From positions 62,001-126,000 of the forward strand of contig NZ_BCWV01000004.1 of the NCBI RefSeq assembly GCF_001894765.1: DNA of 64,000 nt. The letters run 5' to 3'. The stretch is from Rhodococcoides corynebacterioides NBRC 14404 (GTDB lineage: Bacteria > Actinomycetota > Actinomycetes > Mycobacteriales > Mycobacteriaceae). The position numbers and the translations under genes are program-made. The notes below the pieces were generated by a model that was not told the DNA's origin, made no database searches, and worked only from the letters and a program-made list of their open reading frames with translations. This document shows positions 28,451 to 37,719 of this stretch, one piece after another. Each line of letters opens with the position of its first letter. Position 1 is the first letter of the stretch.

Positions 28451-29851
28451 CTACCCGAAGCGGACGGACCGACAGGCCGCGACGAAGCGCGTCAGCGCCG
28501 TCGCCGTCGCCACGGGATGGGTGTGCAGGTAGGACGCATGCACGCGTCCCGAGGCGCTGACCGCACCCTCGCGCACCGTCACGCCGTCCCGTCGCCACCC
28601 CCACGCCGGGGCGTGGTCCCCTGCGCGCACGACGCGGGTGCGATGGAATTCGTGCCCGGTCACCCTGGTCCCGGCGTCGAAGAGGACGGAGTCGGTCAGC
28701 GCGACGGCGTCGCGGTAGCCGAGAGTCAGACCCGACCCGAATTCCGCGTCGAGGTCGAGGACCCCGGCCATCGCGTGGCCGTCCAGCGCGGCGGCGAGGT
28801 AGAGCAGCCCGGCGCACTCGCCGTGGATGGGCGCGCCCCGGTCGGCGAGGGCGCGGACGTCCGCCGACAACCCGTCGTTCGCCGCGAGTTCCTCCGCGTG
28901 CAGTTCGGGGAAGCCACCCGGCACCACCAGACCGGCGACATCGTCGGGCAGTCGGTCGTGGCGCGGATCGATCGTCACCACGTCGGCCCCCGCAGCGACG
29001 AGAACCTCCTCGTGCTCGGTGTAGCCGAAGGTGAACGCGGGACCGCCGGCCACCGCGATCACCGGACGCGAACCGGGCGGGATCTCGCCGACGGCCGCGT
29101 CGGGCGACCAGGGCGTCGACTCCGGCACGGACGCGGTGCGCGCGAGTCGGACCACCGCCTCGAGGTCGACGTGTCGGGCCACCAGCGCCGCCATCGCGTC
29201 GACCGCGGCCACCGCTGCAATCCCGTGCTCGGCGGCGGTGACCAGGCCGAGGTGGCGTGACGGGACGTCGAGGGCGCCGGACCGCGGAATCGCGCCCAGC
29301 ACGGGCACCCCGACCCGCTCGCAGGATTGCCGCAGGACCGCCTCGTGGCGCGCACTGCCGACCTTGTTGAGGATCACCCCGCCGAGACGGACGCGGGGGT
29401 CGTGGGTCGCGAAGCCGTGGACCACCGCACCGACGCTCTGACTCTGGCCGCGGGCGTCGATCACGAGGATGACCGGCGCCCCGATCGTCGTCGCCACCGC
29501 CGCGGTGGACCCCTCCGCGGCCGGACCGACGGGGTCGGTGTCGTCGGGCGGGATCCGTCCGTCGAACAGTCCCATCACGCCCTCGACCACCGCGAGGTCG
29601 CAGTCCCGCGCCCCCCACCGCACCATCGGCACCAGGGCGTCGGAGCCGACCATCACCGCGTCGAGATTGCGCCCGGGGCGCCCGGCCGCCACCGCGTGGT
29701 AGCCCGGGTCGATGTAGTCGGGGCCCACCTTGAACGGTGCGACTCGATGCCCGGCCGCGCTGAGCGCGCCCATGATGCCGGTGGCGATCGTCGTCTTGCC
29801 GCTGCCCGAGGACGGGGCGGCCACCACGACGGCCGCGAGGGAGTCGGTCAC
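28451..29851 (-). CDS. cobB: Cobyrinate a,c-diamide synthase
   Basis: ATP- and glutamine-dependent amidation of cobyrinic or hydrogenobyrinic acid at carboxylates a and c. It is 466 residues: a P-loop domain (SSGSGKTT, about 14-21; FKVGPDYIDPGYH; EGVMGLFDG) and a C-terminal class I glutamine amidotransferase domain with the nucleophile in HGECAGL (C346). The GTG start at 29851 overlaps the cobO stop by 4 nt. Confidence 0.95.
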   Translation of the reverse strand: MTDSLAAVVVAAPSSGSGKTTIATGIMGALSAAGHRVAPFKVGPDYIDPGYHAVAAGRPGRNLDAVMVGSDALVPMVRWGARDCDLAVVEGVMGLFDGRIPPDDTDPVGPAAEGSTAAVATTIGAPVILVIDARGQSQSVGAVVHGFATHDPRVRLGGVILNKVGSARHEAVLRQSCERVGVPVLGAIPRSGALDVPSRHLGLVTAAEHGIAAVAAVDAMAALVARHVDLEAVVRLARTASVPESTPWSPDAAVGEIPPGSRPVIAVAGGPAFTFGYTEHEEVLVAAGADVVTIDPRHDRLPDDVAGLVVPGGFPELHAEELAANDGLSADVRALADRGAPIHGECAGLLYLAAALDGHAMAGVLDLDAEFGSGLTLGYRDAVALTDSVLFDAGTRVTGHEFHRTRVVRAGDHAPAWGWRRDGVTVREGAVSASGRVHASYLHTHPVATATALTRFVAACRSVRFG

Positions 29852-30468
29852 CACTCGATCCCGCGCTGGCCCTTGCGACCGGCGTCCATGGGGTGCTTGA
29901 CCTTCGCCATCTCGGTCACCAGATCGGCGGCGTCCATCAGTGCGGGCGGCGCGTTGCGGCCGGTGATCACGACGTGCTGGGCGCCCGGCCGTGAGGTGAG
30001 CGTCTCGACCACCTCGTCGACGTCGATCCACCCCCAGTGCAGCGGGTAGGTGAACTCGTCGAGGACGTAGAACCGGTGCCGTTCCGCCGCGATCCGCGAC
30101 GCGATCTCACGCCATCCCTCCCGCGCGTCCTCGGCGTGGTCCACCTCGTTGCCCTGCTTGCGCGACCAGGACCAGCCGGACCCCATCTTGTGCCACTCGA
30201 CCGCGCCGCCCACGCCCGTCTCGGTGTGCAGGTCGCCGAGGGTCCGGAAGACCGACTCCTCGCCGACCTTCCACTTCGCGCTCTTGACGAACTGGAACAC
30301 CGCCACGTCGAAACCCTGGTTCCACGCCCGCAACGCCATCCCGAACGCCGCGGTCGACTTGCCCTTGCCGGCGCCGGTGTGGACCGCGAGCACGGGCTGG
30401 TTGCGACGCTGCCGGGTGGTCAGACCGTCGTCGGGAACGCTGCCGGGCAGCGGAACACCTCGAGGCAC
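29848..30468 (-). CDS. cobO: Cob(I)yrinic acid a,c-diamide adenosyltransferase
   Basis: Transfers the 5'-deoxyadenosyl group from ATP to the corrinoid cobalt. It is 206 residues, CobA/BtuR type, with the P-loop variant TGAGKGKSTAAFG (32-38 core), the VFQFVKSAKWKVGEE segment and VLDEFTYPL. GTG start at 30468. Sits between the Mg-chelatase-like gene (13-nt gap) and cobB (overlap). Confidence 0.95.
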   Translation of the reverse strand: MPRGVPLPGSVPDDGLTTRQRRNQPVLAVHTGAGKGKSTAAFGMALRAWNQGFDVAVFQFVKSAKWKVGEESVFRTLGDLHTETGVGGAVEWHKMGSGWSWSRKQGNEVDHAEDAREGWREIASRIAAERHRFYVLDEFTYPLHWGWIDVDEVVETLTSRPGAQHVVITGRNAPPALMDAADLVTEMAKVKHPMDAGRKGQRGIEW

Positions 30469-30481
30469 AGGACTTCTCTCG

Positions 30482-32386
30482 TCAGGCCGCGGCGGCGCGG
30501 ACGACGCCCGCCACACTCGCCGAGGACAGTTCGGGCAGGGTGACGTGCGTCCCGCGCAGCGCACGCGCCAGGTCGCGGGCCAGACCGAGTCGCACCATGC
30601 CGGTCTCGCAGTCGACCACGACGGACGCCACCGAGTCCGAGGCCAGTGCCGCGGCGGCGCGTCGAGCCCGGTCGACGGGGTCGGGTCCACCGGTGGCGCG
30701 GCCGTCGGTGACGGTGACGACGAGAGCCCGACGGCCGGGCTCGCGCACCCGCTCCCGCGCCACGACGTCGCGCGCGGTGAGGAAGCCGGAGGCCAGCGGC
30801 GTGCGCCCGCCGGTCCGCGCGTGCCGCAGCCGGGTGACGGCGACGTCCACCGAGCGCGTGGGCGGCACCAGGATCTCGGCGTCGGTGCCGCGCACGGACA
30901 CGACGGCGACCCGATCGCGGCGCTGGTAGGCGTCGCGCAGCAGGGAGACGACGGCTCCGGTCACGGCCTCGAGCCGATCCCGTGCCGCCATGGACCCGGA
31001 GGCGTCGACGACGAACACGATGGTGTTGCCCTCGCGGCCCTCGCGCTCGGCGCCCCGCAGGTCCGCGCCCGCGATCGACAACCGGCCCGACGCCGCGGGG
31101 TCACGACGCTCGGCCGCCCGCAGCAGCGTGCCCACCAGATGCAGACTGCCACCGGCGAAGTCGGTGGCACGCACGGTGCGCCCGCTCGTGGTGCGCGCCC
31201 GCGATCGCCGTCCCGGCGATCCCTCGCCCACCCCGTCGATCTGCAGCAGCCGGGTGTCGAAACTCGCACCGATCGACGCCGGGTCGGTTCCGCTCGGGGC
31301 GCGGCGATCCGACGACTCGTCGGACTGCTCGGGCGCCGCGGACGGCGGATCCGTCGCGTCCGGCGGGACCGTCGGGTCGGGCGCGCCGCCCCCGTCGGGT
31401 CCGTCGCCGTCGGGATCGGGCTCCGGGTCCGGCTCGTGCTCGGCGACGGATTCCGCCGCCTTGTCCATGGCGTCGTCGACGGCGCCGTCGTCGAGTCCGG
31501 GGGCGTCGAACGGATCGCGTCGACGTCGGTGCGGCAGGGCGAGTTCGACGGCCACGCGGACGTCGTCCTCGGTGACCTCGTCCGCGCCCCGCCAGGCCGC
31601 GTGGGCGACCGCCGTGCGGGCCACGACGAGGTCGCCGCGCATGCCGTCGACGTCGAACGCCGCGCAGACGGCCGCGATCCGACGCAGCTCGGTGTCGGGC
31701 AACCCGACGGAATCGAGGCGAGATCGGGCGTCGGCGATGCGCTGGGCCACGGCGGCGTCGGCGTCGGCGTAGCGCTCTTCGAAGGCGACGGGATCGAACT
31801 CGAAGTCCAGTCGGCGGCGCACGACGTCCATGCGGGTGTCGACGTCACGCGACGCGGCGACATCGACGGCCAGTCCGAACCGGTCGAGCAGCTGCGGGCG
31901 TAGTTCGCCCTCCTCCGGATTCATGGTGCCGACCAGCACGAACCGAGACGGGTAGGAGCGCGAGATGCCGTCACGTTCGACGTGGACCCGACCCATGGCC
32001 GCCGCGTCGAGCAGAAGATCGACCAGATGGTCGTGTAGGAGGTTGACCTCGTCGACGTAGAGAATCCCGCGGTCCGCCGACGCCAGCAGGCCGGGTGTGA
32101 ACGCGCGCGTCCCGTCCTGCACGATGCGCTCGAAGTCGATCGAGCCGACGACGCGATCCTCGGTGGCGCCGACCGGAAGTTCGACCAGGCGCGCGGGCCG
32201 CTCGCCGTCGTCGTCGCGCACCGGCGGCAAGAGGGCCGCGAGCGCTCGCACGGCCGTGGACTTGGCGGTGCCCTTCTCGCCGCGCACGACCACCCCACCG
32301 ATGCCGGGGTGCACGGCGCAGAGCGTGAGAGCGAGCAGCAGGCGGTCCTGGCCGACGACGGCCGAGAAGGGATAGCCGACGGTCAC
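30482..32386 (-). CDS. Fused ChlI/ChlD-type magnesium chelatase-like AAA-vWA protein (likely cobaltochelatase partner)
   Basis: Of 634 residues, the N-terminal AAA+ ATPase has Walker [10 protein letters not shown] (K42) and Walker [10 protein letters not shown] ~110-residue acidic Pro/Asp-rich linker follows, then a C-terminal von Willebrand A domain with MIDAS DASGS (D461, S463, S465). In chlorophyll makers such subunits serve magnesium chelatase. This organism shows no chlorophyll genes and the gene lies upstream of cobO and cobB, so a role with CobN in cobalt insertion is the likely reading. The GTG start at 32386 overlaps the GNAT stop. No cobN is in the window. Confidence 0.88.
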   Translation of the reverse strand: MTVGYPFSAVVGQDRLLLALTLCAVHPGIGGVVVRGEKGTAKSTAVRALAALLPPVRDDDGERPARLVELPVGATEDRVVGSIDFERIVQDGTRAFTPGLLASADRGILYVDEVNLLHDHLVDLLLDAAAMGRVHVERDGISRSYPSRFVLVGTMNPEEGELRPQLLDRFGLAVDVAASRDVDTRMDVVRRRLDFEFDPVAFEERYADADAAVAQRIADARSRLDSVGLPDTELRRIAAVCAAFDVDGMRGDLVVARTAVAHAAWRGADEVTEDDVRVAVELALPHRRRRDPFDAPGLDDGAVDDAMDKAAESVAEHEPDPEPDPDGDGPDGGGAPDPTVPPDATDPPSAAPEQSDESSDRRAPSGTDPASIGASFDTRLLQIDGVGEGSPGRRSRARTTSGRTVRATDFAGGSLHLVGTLLRAAERRDPAASGRLSIAGADLRGAEREGREGNTIVFVVDASGSMAARDRLEAVTGAVVSLLRDAYQRRDRVAVVSVRGTDAEILVPPTRSVDVAVTRLRHARTGGRTPLASGFLTARDVVARERVREPGRRALVVTVTDGRATGGPDPVDRARRAAAALASDSVASVVVDCETGMVRLGLARDLARALRGTHVTLPELSSASVAGVVRAAAA

Positions 32387-32859
32387 TTGTCCTGCCACGG
32401 GCTCCCGCCGCCGCGGCGCATCGGGGTGTGCGGGATGCCGTCCTCGAGCACCTCTTCGCCGTCGGGGACGAAGCCGTGCTTGGCGTACATCTCCACGAGA
32501 TAGCTCTGTGCGTTGATGCGGCACGGCGCCGAGCCGACCTCGGCCAGCGCGGCACGCAGCAGCCGAGTGGTGTGGCCCTGACCGCGCGAGGAGCGGTGCG
32601 TGCAGAGGCGGCCGATGCGGAAGGACTTCTCGCCGTCGTCGTGCTCCTCGAGCAGGCGGAGGGTGCAGACCACCTCGCCGTCCCGCTCGAGCCAGAAGTG
32701 GCGCGTGTCGGACAGCAGGTCCTTGCCGTCGAGCTCGGGGTAGGCGCAGGCCTGCTCGACCACGAACACCTCGACGCGCAGCTTCAGCAGCTCGTAGAGG
32801 GTGCGATTCGACAGGTCCTGTGCCCAGGAACGCTTGAGTGCTGCAGTCGCTGTCACCAT
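32383..32859 (-). CDS. GNAT N-acetyltransferase, ElaA-like
   Basis: Protein of 158 residues with an ElaA-type acetyltransferase fold: [22 protein letters not shown] near the start and the acetyl-CoA loop [13 protein letters not shown] (about 100). Substrate unknown. It starts one nucleotide after the mqo stop and overlaps the chelatase-like gene, so it is translated within the mqo-to-cobB series. The same order occurs in M. tuberculosis (Rv2852c-Rv2850c). Confidence 0.85.
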   Translation of the reverse strand: MVTATAALKRSWAQDLSNRTLYELLKLRVEVFVVEQACAYPELDGKDLLSDTRHFWLERDGEVVCTLRLLEEHDDGEKSFRIGRLCTHRSSRGQGHTTRLLRAALAEVGSAPCRINAQSYLVEMYAKHGFVPDGEEVLEDGIPHTPMRRGGGSPWQDK

Positions 32860-32860
32860 G

Positions 32861-34414
32861 TCAGAGTGCTACCACACCATCCGCGGCCGAGGCGACTCCG
32901 CGGTCCGCGGGGCTCCGGTCGAGATGCAGCACGCGCGTGGTGTGCGCCCAGACCTCGTCGAACAGACGCGGGTTCTCGGCGAGCTTGGTTCCGAGGGAAG
33001 GCACCATGTCCGTCAGCGTCGGCTTCCAGGACTCGTAGCGGTCGGCGAAGCACCGCTGCATGACCTCGAGCATGGCGGGCACCGCGGTGGAGGCACCCGG
33101 CGAGGCTCCGAGCAGGCCGGCGATGGTGCCGTCGCCGGCGTTGACGACGGCCGTGCCGAATTCCAGCACCCCGCCCTTGCCCTTGCGACGGATGACCTGC
33201 ACGCGCTGACCGGCGGTGACGAGTTCGAAGTCCTCGCCCTTGGCCCGCGGCATGAACTCCCGGAGGGTGTCGACGCGGTCGTCCTCGGACTGCAGGAGCT
33301 CACCGATGAGGTACTTGGTGAGTGCCATCTCGGTCATACCGACGCCGAGCATGGAGAACAGGTTGTTCGGCTTGACCGAGCCGATGAGGTCGGTCATCTT
33401 GCCGTTCTTGAGGAACTTGGGCGACCACCCGGCATAGGGCCCGAACAGCAGTCCCGGCTTGCCGCCGATCACGCGGGTGTCGAGGTGCGGCACGGACATC
33501 GGCGGTGCGCCCACGGACGCCTTGCCGTAGACCTTGGCCGAATGTTGCTGCACCAGTGCAGGATTGGTGCACCGGAGCCACTCGCCGCTGACCGGGAAAC
33601 CGCCGAAGCCCTTGGCCTCGGAGATGCCCGACTTCTGCAGCAGCGGCAATGCGCCGCCACCTGCACCCACGAAGACGAACTTCGCGACGATGGTGCGCGT
33701 CGCGCCGGTGCGACCGTTGCGCACCTTCACCGTCCACGACCCGTCGGAGTTCTTGGACAGGTCGCGGACCTCGTGTCCGAAGTCGATCGAGGCACCGACC
33801 GCGCCCAGGTTGTTGAGCAGCTGCTTGGTGAGCGCGCCGAAGTCGACGTCGGTGCCGCCGTCGGACCAGTTCAGCGCGATCGGGTCGGTGAAGTCACGAC
33901 CCGCCGCCATCAGGGGCAGACGGCGCGAGAACTCGTCGGCGTCGTCGATGTACTCCATGTCGGGGAACAGCGGGTTGGTCGCGAGCGCGTCGTACCGGGC
34001 GCGGAGGTACTTCACGTTGTCCGCACCGTGCACGAAGCTCACGTGCGGAATGGGGTTGATGAAGTTCTCGGGGTCGTTCAGCACCCCGGTCTCGACGGCG
34101 TGGGACCACCACTGACGCGACACCTGGAACTGCTCGTTCACGGTGAGCGCCTTGGCGATGTCGACCGAGCCGTCCTTCTGCTGCGGCGTGTAGTTCAGCT
34201 CGCACAGGGCCGAGTGACCGGTACCGGCGTTGTTCCACGGGTCGGAGCTCTCGGCCGCGGCGGCGTCGAGACGCTCGAACAGCCCGATGGACCAGGTCGG
34301 CTCCACCTGATGCAGCAGGGTGCCCAGCGTGGCACTCATGATGCCGGCGCCGATGAGCACCACGTCGAGCTTCTCCGACGACGCGGACTGCGGGTTCTGC
34401 TTGTGTTCGGCCAC
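32861..34414 (-). CDS. mqo: Malate:quinone oxidoreductase
   Basis: FAD-dependent, membrane-peripheral enzyme oxidising malate to oxaloacetate and passing electrons to quinone, replacing or supplementing malate dehydrogenase. It is 517 residues with the FAD motif [14 protein letters not shown], then [20 protein letters not shown] and [16 protein letters not shown]. The GTG start at 34414 (VAEHKQ) is preceded by GAAGGAAG about 12 nt upstream. First gene of the series leading to the cobalamin genes. Confidence 0.95.
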   Translation of the reverse strand: MAEHKQNPQSASSEKLDVVLIGAGIMSATLGTLLHQVEPTWSIGLFERLDAAAAESSDPWNNAGTGHSALCELNYTPQQKDGSVDIAKALTVNEQFQVSRQWWSHAVETGVLNDPENFINPIPHVSFVHGADNVKYLRARYDALATNPLFPDMEYIDDADEFSRRLPLMAAGRDFTDPIALNWSDGGTDVDFGALTKQLLNNLGAVGASIDFGHEVRDLSKNSDGSWTVKVRNGRTGATRTIVAKFVFVGAGGGALPLLQKSGISEAKGFGGFPVSGEWLRCTNPALVQQHSAKVYGKASVGAPPMSVPHLDTRVIGGKPGLLFGPYAGWSPKFLKNGKMTDLIGSVKPNNLFSMLGVGMTEMALTKYLIGELLQSEDDRVDTLREFMPRAKGEDFELVTAGQRVQVIRRKGKGGVLEFGTAVVNAGDGTIAGLLGASPGASTAVPAMLEVMQRCFADRYESWKPTLTDMVPSLGTKLAENPRLFDEVWAHTTRVLHLDRSPADRGVASAADGVVAL

Positions 34415-34527
34415 GGCTGGATCGACTTCCTTCGCCTCGAGTTCTGTCCACGGCACGCGCCGCGCCCCGCGTCGCGCCACCGGCGTGTACCCGATTGTGC
34501 CCCTCGCGACCCCTGTCTCACGCCATC

Positions 34528-34533
34528 TACTGT
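34528..34533 (+). promoter_or_regulatory. Possible -10 element for a leaderless hydrolase-mtr transcript
   Basis: TACTGT lies 6 nt before the GTG at 34540, the spacing expected when transcription starts at the start codon. No good -35 hexamer was found and no Shine-Dalgarno precedes the GTG at usual distance, which is consistent with leaderless translation common in this order. Weak evidence. Confidence 0.35.
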
Positions 34534-34539
34534 GTGAGG

Positions 34540-35586
34540 GTGACTACATGGGCGTCCGACGTACTCGGTGACGACTACGAGCAACTGACCATACCGCTCG
34601 GCCCCGACCCCGACGGCGAGGGACAGGTGCGGGCCACCCTCGTACGGTCGCGGCGATCCCCGTCCGAGCCGCGCGGCGCCGTGCTCTACGTCCACGGATT
34701 CACCGACTACTTCTTCCAGCGCCACCTCGCCGAGCACTTCGTGGACCGCGGGTACGCGTTCTACGCCCTCGATCTGCGCAAGTGCGGGCGCTCCCTGGAC
34801 GAGGGTCAGTCGCCGCACTTCGTCTCCGACCTCGAGCTGTACGACGCCGAGTTGAATCGCGCCCTGGCGATCGTGCGCGAGGAGACCGGCGCCCCGGTCC
34901 TGGTGGCCGCCCACTCCACCGGCGGATTGATCGTCCCGCTGTGGCTCGACCGTCTCGAACACGCGGGCGGCAGTGCCGCGGCCGGGGTCGCCGGCCTGAT
35001 TCTCAACAGCCCGTGGTTCGACCTGCAGGGCCCGCCCCTGGTCCGCAGTGTGGGCACCGTCGCTCTGGGCGTCCTGGGCAAGGTGGCACCGAAGCGTGAT
35101 CTGCCGGGCATGGGCCTCGACACGTACGGCTCGTCCATCAGCGCGCAGGCACGCGGCGACTGGAGCTACGACCTGTCCTGGAAGCCGCTCGCCGGTTTCC
35201 CCATCAAGCTGGGGTGGATCCGTGCCGTGCGACGCGGTCATGCGCAACTGCATCGAGGACTCGACATCGGTGTTCCGTCGCTGATCCTGCGGTCCAAGGT
35301 GACCCGCTTCTCCAAGAAGTACATTCCCGACGTCGACGCCGCGGATGCCGTGCTCGACGTCCGTCAGATCGCGCGCTGGGCCGGCTGCCTCGGCAATCGC
35401 ACCACCGTCGTACCCGTCGAGGGCGCACGGCACGACGTCTTTCTCTCCACCGACGAGCCTCTCGCGCGGGCGTTCCACGAACTCGACGCGTGGCTCGACG
35501 ACCACGAGGCGCGCGCCGCGGGGACCGACCGTCGCGGTGACGCCGCGACCGGCGGCGACCACGCCGAGATGGCGACCGGCGCATGA
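34540..35586 (+). CDS. Alpha/beta hydrolase coupled to mycothione reductase
   Basis: Hydrolase of 348 residues in the monoglyceride-lipase or lysophospholipase style: [11 protein letters not shown] (HG 52-53), the nucleophile elbow AAHSTGG (S126), and late acid and His candidates (GARHDVFLS). The start is uncertain: GTG 34540 is used because a TACTGT element at 34528-34533 would place transcription start at it; GTG 34534 is also in frame. Its stop overlaps the mtr start (ATGA). Homologues precede mtr in mycobacteria too, but the substrate is unknown; a mycothiol link is only suggested by position. Confidence 0.82.
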   Translation: MTTWASDVLGDDYEQLTIPLGPDPDGEGQVRATLVRSRRSPSEPRGAVLYVHGFTDYFFQRHLAEHFVDRGYAFYALDLRKCGRSLDEGQSPHFVSDLELYDAELNRALAIVREETGAPVLVAAHSTGGLIVPLWLDRLEHAGGSAAAGVAGLILNSPWFDLQGPPLVRSVGTVALGVLGKVAPKRDLPGMGLDTYGSSISAQARGDWSYDLSWKPLAGFPIKLGWIRAVRRGHAQLHRGLDIGVPSLILRSKVTRFSKKYIPDVDAADAVLDVRQIARWAGCLGNRTTVVPVEGARHDVFLSTDEPLARAFHELDAWLDDHEARAAGTDRRGDAATGGDHAEMATGA

Positions 35587-36974
35587 GCACGAGCGAGCAG
35601 CACGTCGACGTCGCGATCATCGGGTCCGGCTCCGCCAACACCATCCTCGACGAGCGGTTCGACGGCCTGTCCGTTGCCATGTTCGAGGAGTCGATCTTCG
35701 GCGGCACCTGCATCAACGTCGGCTGCATCCCCACCAAGATGTTCGTCTACGCCGCCGAGGTCGCGAACACCGTGCGCCGCGCCGAGCGCTACGGCATCGA
35801 CGCCCGCGTCGAGCGAGTCCGGTGGCAGGACATCGTCGACCGGGTCTTCGGTCGCATCGACCCCATCGCCGAGGGCGGCGAGAACTACCGCCGCGGCGAC
35901 GGGTCCCCCAACGTCACGCTGTACTCCTCGCACGCGACGTTCGTCGGGCCGCGTCGGATCGACACCGGCGACGGCCGCATCGTCACGGCCGACCGCGTCG
36001 TCGTCGGCGCGGGCTCCCGCCCGGTGATCCCCGAGGCCATCGCCACCAGCGGCGTCCGGTACCACACCAACGACGACATCATGCGGCTGAAGGATTTGCC
36101 GGAACACCTGATCGTGGTCGGGTCGGGGTACATCGCCGCGGAGTTCGCGCACGTCTTCTCCGCCCTCGGTTCCCGCGTCACCGTGCTCGTCCGCAAGGAC
36201 CGCATGCTGCGCAAGTCCGACGAGGAGATCTCCGCCCACTTCACCGATCTCGCCGCAGCCAAGTGGGACGTGCGGCGCGGGGTCGAGGCCGTGGACGCAC
36301 GGGAGGACGGCTCCACCGTCGTCGTCACGCTGTCCGACGGCACCGAGGTCTCCGGTGACGCTCTGCTCGTCGCGGCGGGTCGCGTGCCCAACGGCGACCG
36401 CATCGGCGCCGAGGCCGCCGGCATCGAGCTGCGCGACGACGGCGGCATTCGGGTCGACGAGTTCGGCCGCACCACCGCGGAAGGCGTGTTCGCCCTGGGC
36501 GACGTGTCGTCGCCGTACCAGCTCAAGCACGTCGCCAACGCCGAGGCGCGCGTGGTGCAGGAGAACGTGCTGCGGCCCGACTGGACCGACACCACCGGGT
36601 GGGCGACGTTCGACCACCGATACGTCCCGTCGGCCATCTTCACCGACCCGATGATCGCCGAGGTCGGCCTCACCGAGCGCGAGGCCCGCGACCAGGGTTA
36701 CGACGTCGCCGTGAAGGTCCAGAAGTACGCCGACGTCGCCTACGGCTGGGCCATGGAGGACCACGAGGGGCTGTGCAAGGTCGTCGCCGACCGTGCCACC
36801 GGGCGGCTGCTCGGGGCCCACATCATCGGCGAGCAGGCCCCGACGGTGATCCAGCCGCTCATCCAGGCCATCACCTTCGGGCAGACCGTTCGGGAGATCG
36901 CCCGCGGTCAGTACTGGATTCATCCCGCCCTCCCCGAGGTGGTGGAGAACGCACTTCTGGGCCTCGACCTCTAG
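35583..36974 (+). CDS. mtr: Mycothione reductase
   Basis: NADPH- and FAD-dependent disulfide reductase that regenerates mycothiol from its disulfide. It is 463 residues with the redox pair GGTCINVGC (C43, C48), FAD motif IIGSGSANT with the atypical SANT typical of Mtr, NADPH motif [15 protein letters not shown], and the C-terminal dimer-interface HPALPE (H447, E452). The ATG start overlaps the hydrolase stop by 4 nt. It marks the organism as a mycothiol producer. Confidence 0.95.
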   Translation: MSTSEQHVDVAIIGSGSANTILDERFDGLSVAMFEESIFGGTCINVGCIPTKMFVYAAEVANTVRRAERYGIDARVERVRWQDIVDRVFGRIDPIAEGGENYRRGDGSPNVTLYSSHATFVGPRRIDTGDGRIVTADRVVVGAGSRPVIPEAIATSGVRYHTNDDIMRLKDLPEHLIVVGSGYIAAEFAHVFSALGSRVTVLVRKDRMLRKSDEEISAHFTDLAAAKWDVRRGVEAVDAREDGSTVVVTLSDGTEVSGDALLVAAGRVPNGDRIGAEAAGIELRDDGGIRVDEFGRTTAEGVFALGDVSSPYQLKHVANAEARVVQENVLRPDWTDTTGWATFDHRYVPSAIFTDPMIAEVGLTEREARDQGYDVAVKVQKYADVAYGWAMEDHEGLCKVVADRATGRLLGAHIIGEQAPTVIQPLIQAITFGQTVREIARGQYWIHPALPEVVENALLGLDL

Positions 36975-36984
36975 CGGGCCTGCC

Positions 36985-37052
36985 GATCCGCGTCGGTTCC
37001 AGCACTCCGCGTCGGCTGCAGCAGCAGCGCATCACTGGAACTCGCGCGGATC
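36985..37052. terminator. Repeat-built stem-loop between convergent genes
   Basis: The arms 36985-37002 and 37035-37052 pair at 15 of 18 positions (GATCCGCG-N3-GTTCCAG against its complement) around a 32-nt loop. The left half is also a direct repeat: TCCGCGTCGGTTCCAGCAC (36987-37005) and TCCGCGTCGGCTGCAGCAG (37006-37024). It starts 10 nt after the mtr stop and ends 16 nt before the convergent hydrolase-like gene, so a bidirectional terminator is plausible. Confidence 0.5.
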
Positions 37053-37068
37053 GAGCCGCAACGCCGCC

Positions 37069-37611
37069 CTACCAGGCGCTGGTGCGCATGACGATCTCCG
37101 TCGCCAGGGCGGCTGCCGCGGCGGCGGGATCGGTGGTGTCGAGCGGCATCACCCGGTAGTCGCCGTAGACGTAGCGGCTGCTGGCCGAGGCGAACTCCTG
37201 CGCGGACGGGTCGGTCACCACCATCGTGGTGCGCAGTTCGACTGCGGGACAGGACGTGTCGCCGTGCACCGCGGGGTGGCCGCGATCGATCGCCACCAGG
37301 CTCGACACGCGACCGAAGGTGCGGGCGGCCAGTGACCAGGCGCGGTCGGCGCCGTCTCCCCGGCCGACCAGGTTGACCCAGGGCAGGCCGAGGGCGTCGA
37401 GCAGCGCGACGAGATCGCGGTCGCCGAGTGCCACGCCTGGCTCGACCACGAACGTGCGCAGGTCGGACGTCGTGAGCCGGGATGCGGTGTCGTCGAACGA
37501 GTCCGGCCCTGCGGTCGACCCCGGGAGGAGCAGGACGGCGTGCCCGCTGTCGGGACCGTCGACTCGCACCTCGACGTCTCCGGCGGGCACCGACACGGTC
37601 TGCTTCTGCAT
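37069..37611 (-). CDS. Degenerate alpha/beta-hydrolase-like protein lacking the nucleophile
   Basis: Protein of 180 residues with the front half of an alpha/beta hydrolase fold (VSVPAGDVEVRVDG, HAVLLLPGSTAGPDSF, LLDALGLPWVNLVGRGDGADRAW). The nucleophile elbow G-x-S-x-G reads G-R-G-D-G (83-87) with Gly at the Ser position, and the C-terminal cap and His half are absent. It is therefore probably non-catalytic. The ATG is at 37611. It is divergent from the YtrA-type regulator, and the 86-nt gap holds a palindrome. Function unknown; a ligand-binding or accessory role to the ABC operon is speculation. Confidence 0.65.
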   Translation of the reverse strand: MQKQTVSVPAGDVEVRVDGPDSGHAVLLLPGSTAGPDSFDDTASRLTTSDLRTFVVEPGVALGDRDLVALLDALGLPWVNLVGRGDGADRAWSLAARTFGRVSSLVAIDRGHPAVHGDTSCPAVELRTTMVVTDPSAQEFASASSRYVYGDYRVMPLDTTDPAAAAAALATEIVMRTSAW

Positions 37612-37638
37612 GGTCAGCGACGCTACCCGAGCGGAGCC

Positions 37639-37667
37639 TTGCGCTGTCGCCGCCGAGCTTCTATGGT
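37639..37667 (+). promoter_or_regulatory. Putative sigma-A-type promoter of the gntR-ABC operon
   Basis: TTGCGC at 37639-37644 and TATGGT at 37662-37667 are separated by 17 nt, a good match to the housekeeping promoter layout. The expected start site is near 37674-37675. The -10 hexamer overlaps the left end of the palindrome at 37665. Confidence 0.5.
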
Positions 37668-37688
37668 TAGTTACATGAGTAATGAACC
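37665..37688. promoter_or_regulatory. Palindromic operator candidate for the YtrA-type regulator
   Basis: The 24-nt inverted repeat GGTT-N2-TTAC-N4-GTAA-N2-AACC (37665-37688) is perfect at eight positions per arm. It overlaps the -10 and start region of the gntR-ABC promoter and lies within the divergent gap to the hydrolase-like gene. YtrA-subfamily GntR regulators typically bind long palindromes in their own promoters, so autorepression is expected. This is inference from position and symmetry. Confidence 0.65.
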
Positions 37689-37719
37689 ACCCAACCAATG
37701 GACCCGGTGGTCATCGTGA
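37675..37719 (+). CDS. Possible 14-residue leaderless upstream ORF
   Basis: ATG at 37675 coincides with the predicted start site downstream of TATGGT and opens MSNEPPNQWTRWSS, ending at TGA 37717-37719. It overlaps the gntR start (37698) in another frame. The gntR ATG has no Shine-Dalgarno, so translation could depend on this leader ORF. It may also be chance; the evidence is position only. Confidence 0.3.
   Translation: MSNEPPNQWTRWSS

Noticed and set aside
26697..29618. 973-codon minus-strand frame extending the PhoD gene upstream
   Set aside because: The first ~410 codons overlap cobB in another frame; the PhoD fold starts at the ATG at 28391.
28451..32386. Cobalamin riboswitch near the corrinoid genes
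   Set aside because: No long leader exists: genes overlap or lie within 13 nt, and no B12-box-like conserved core was seen.
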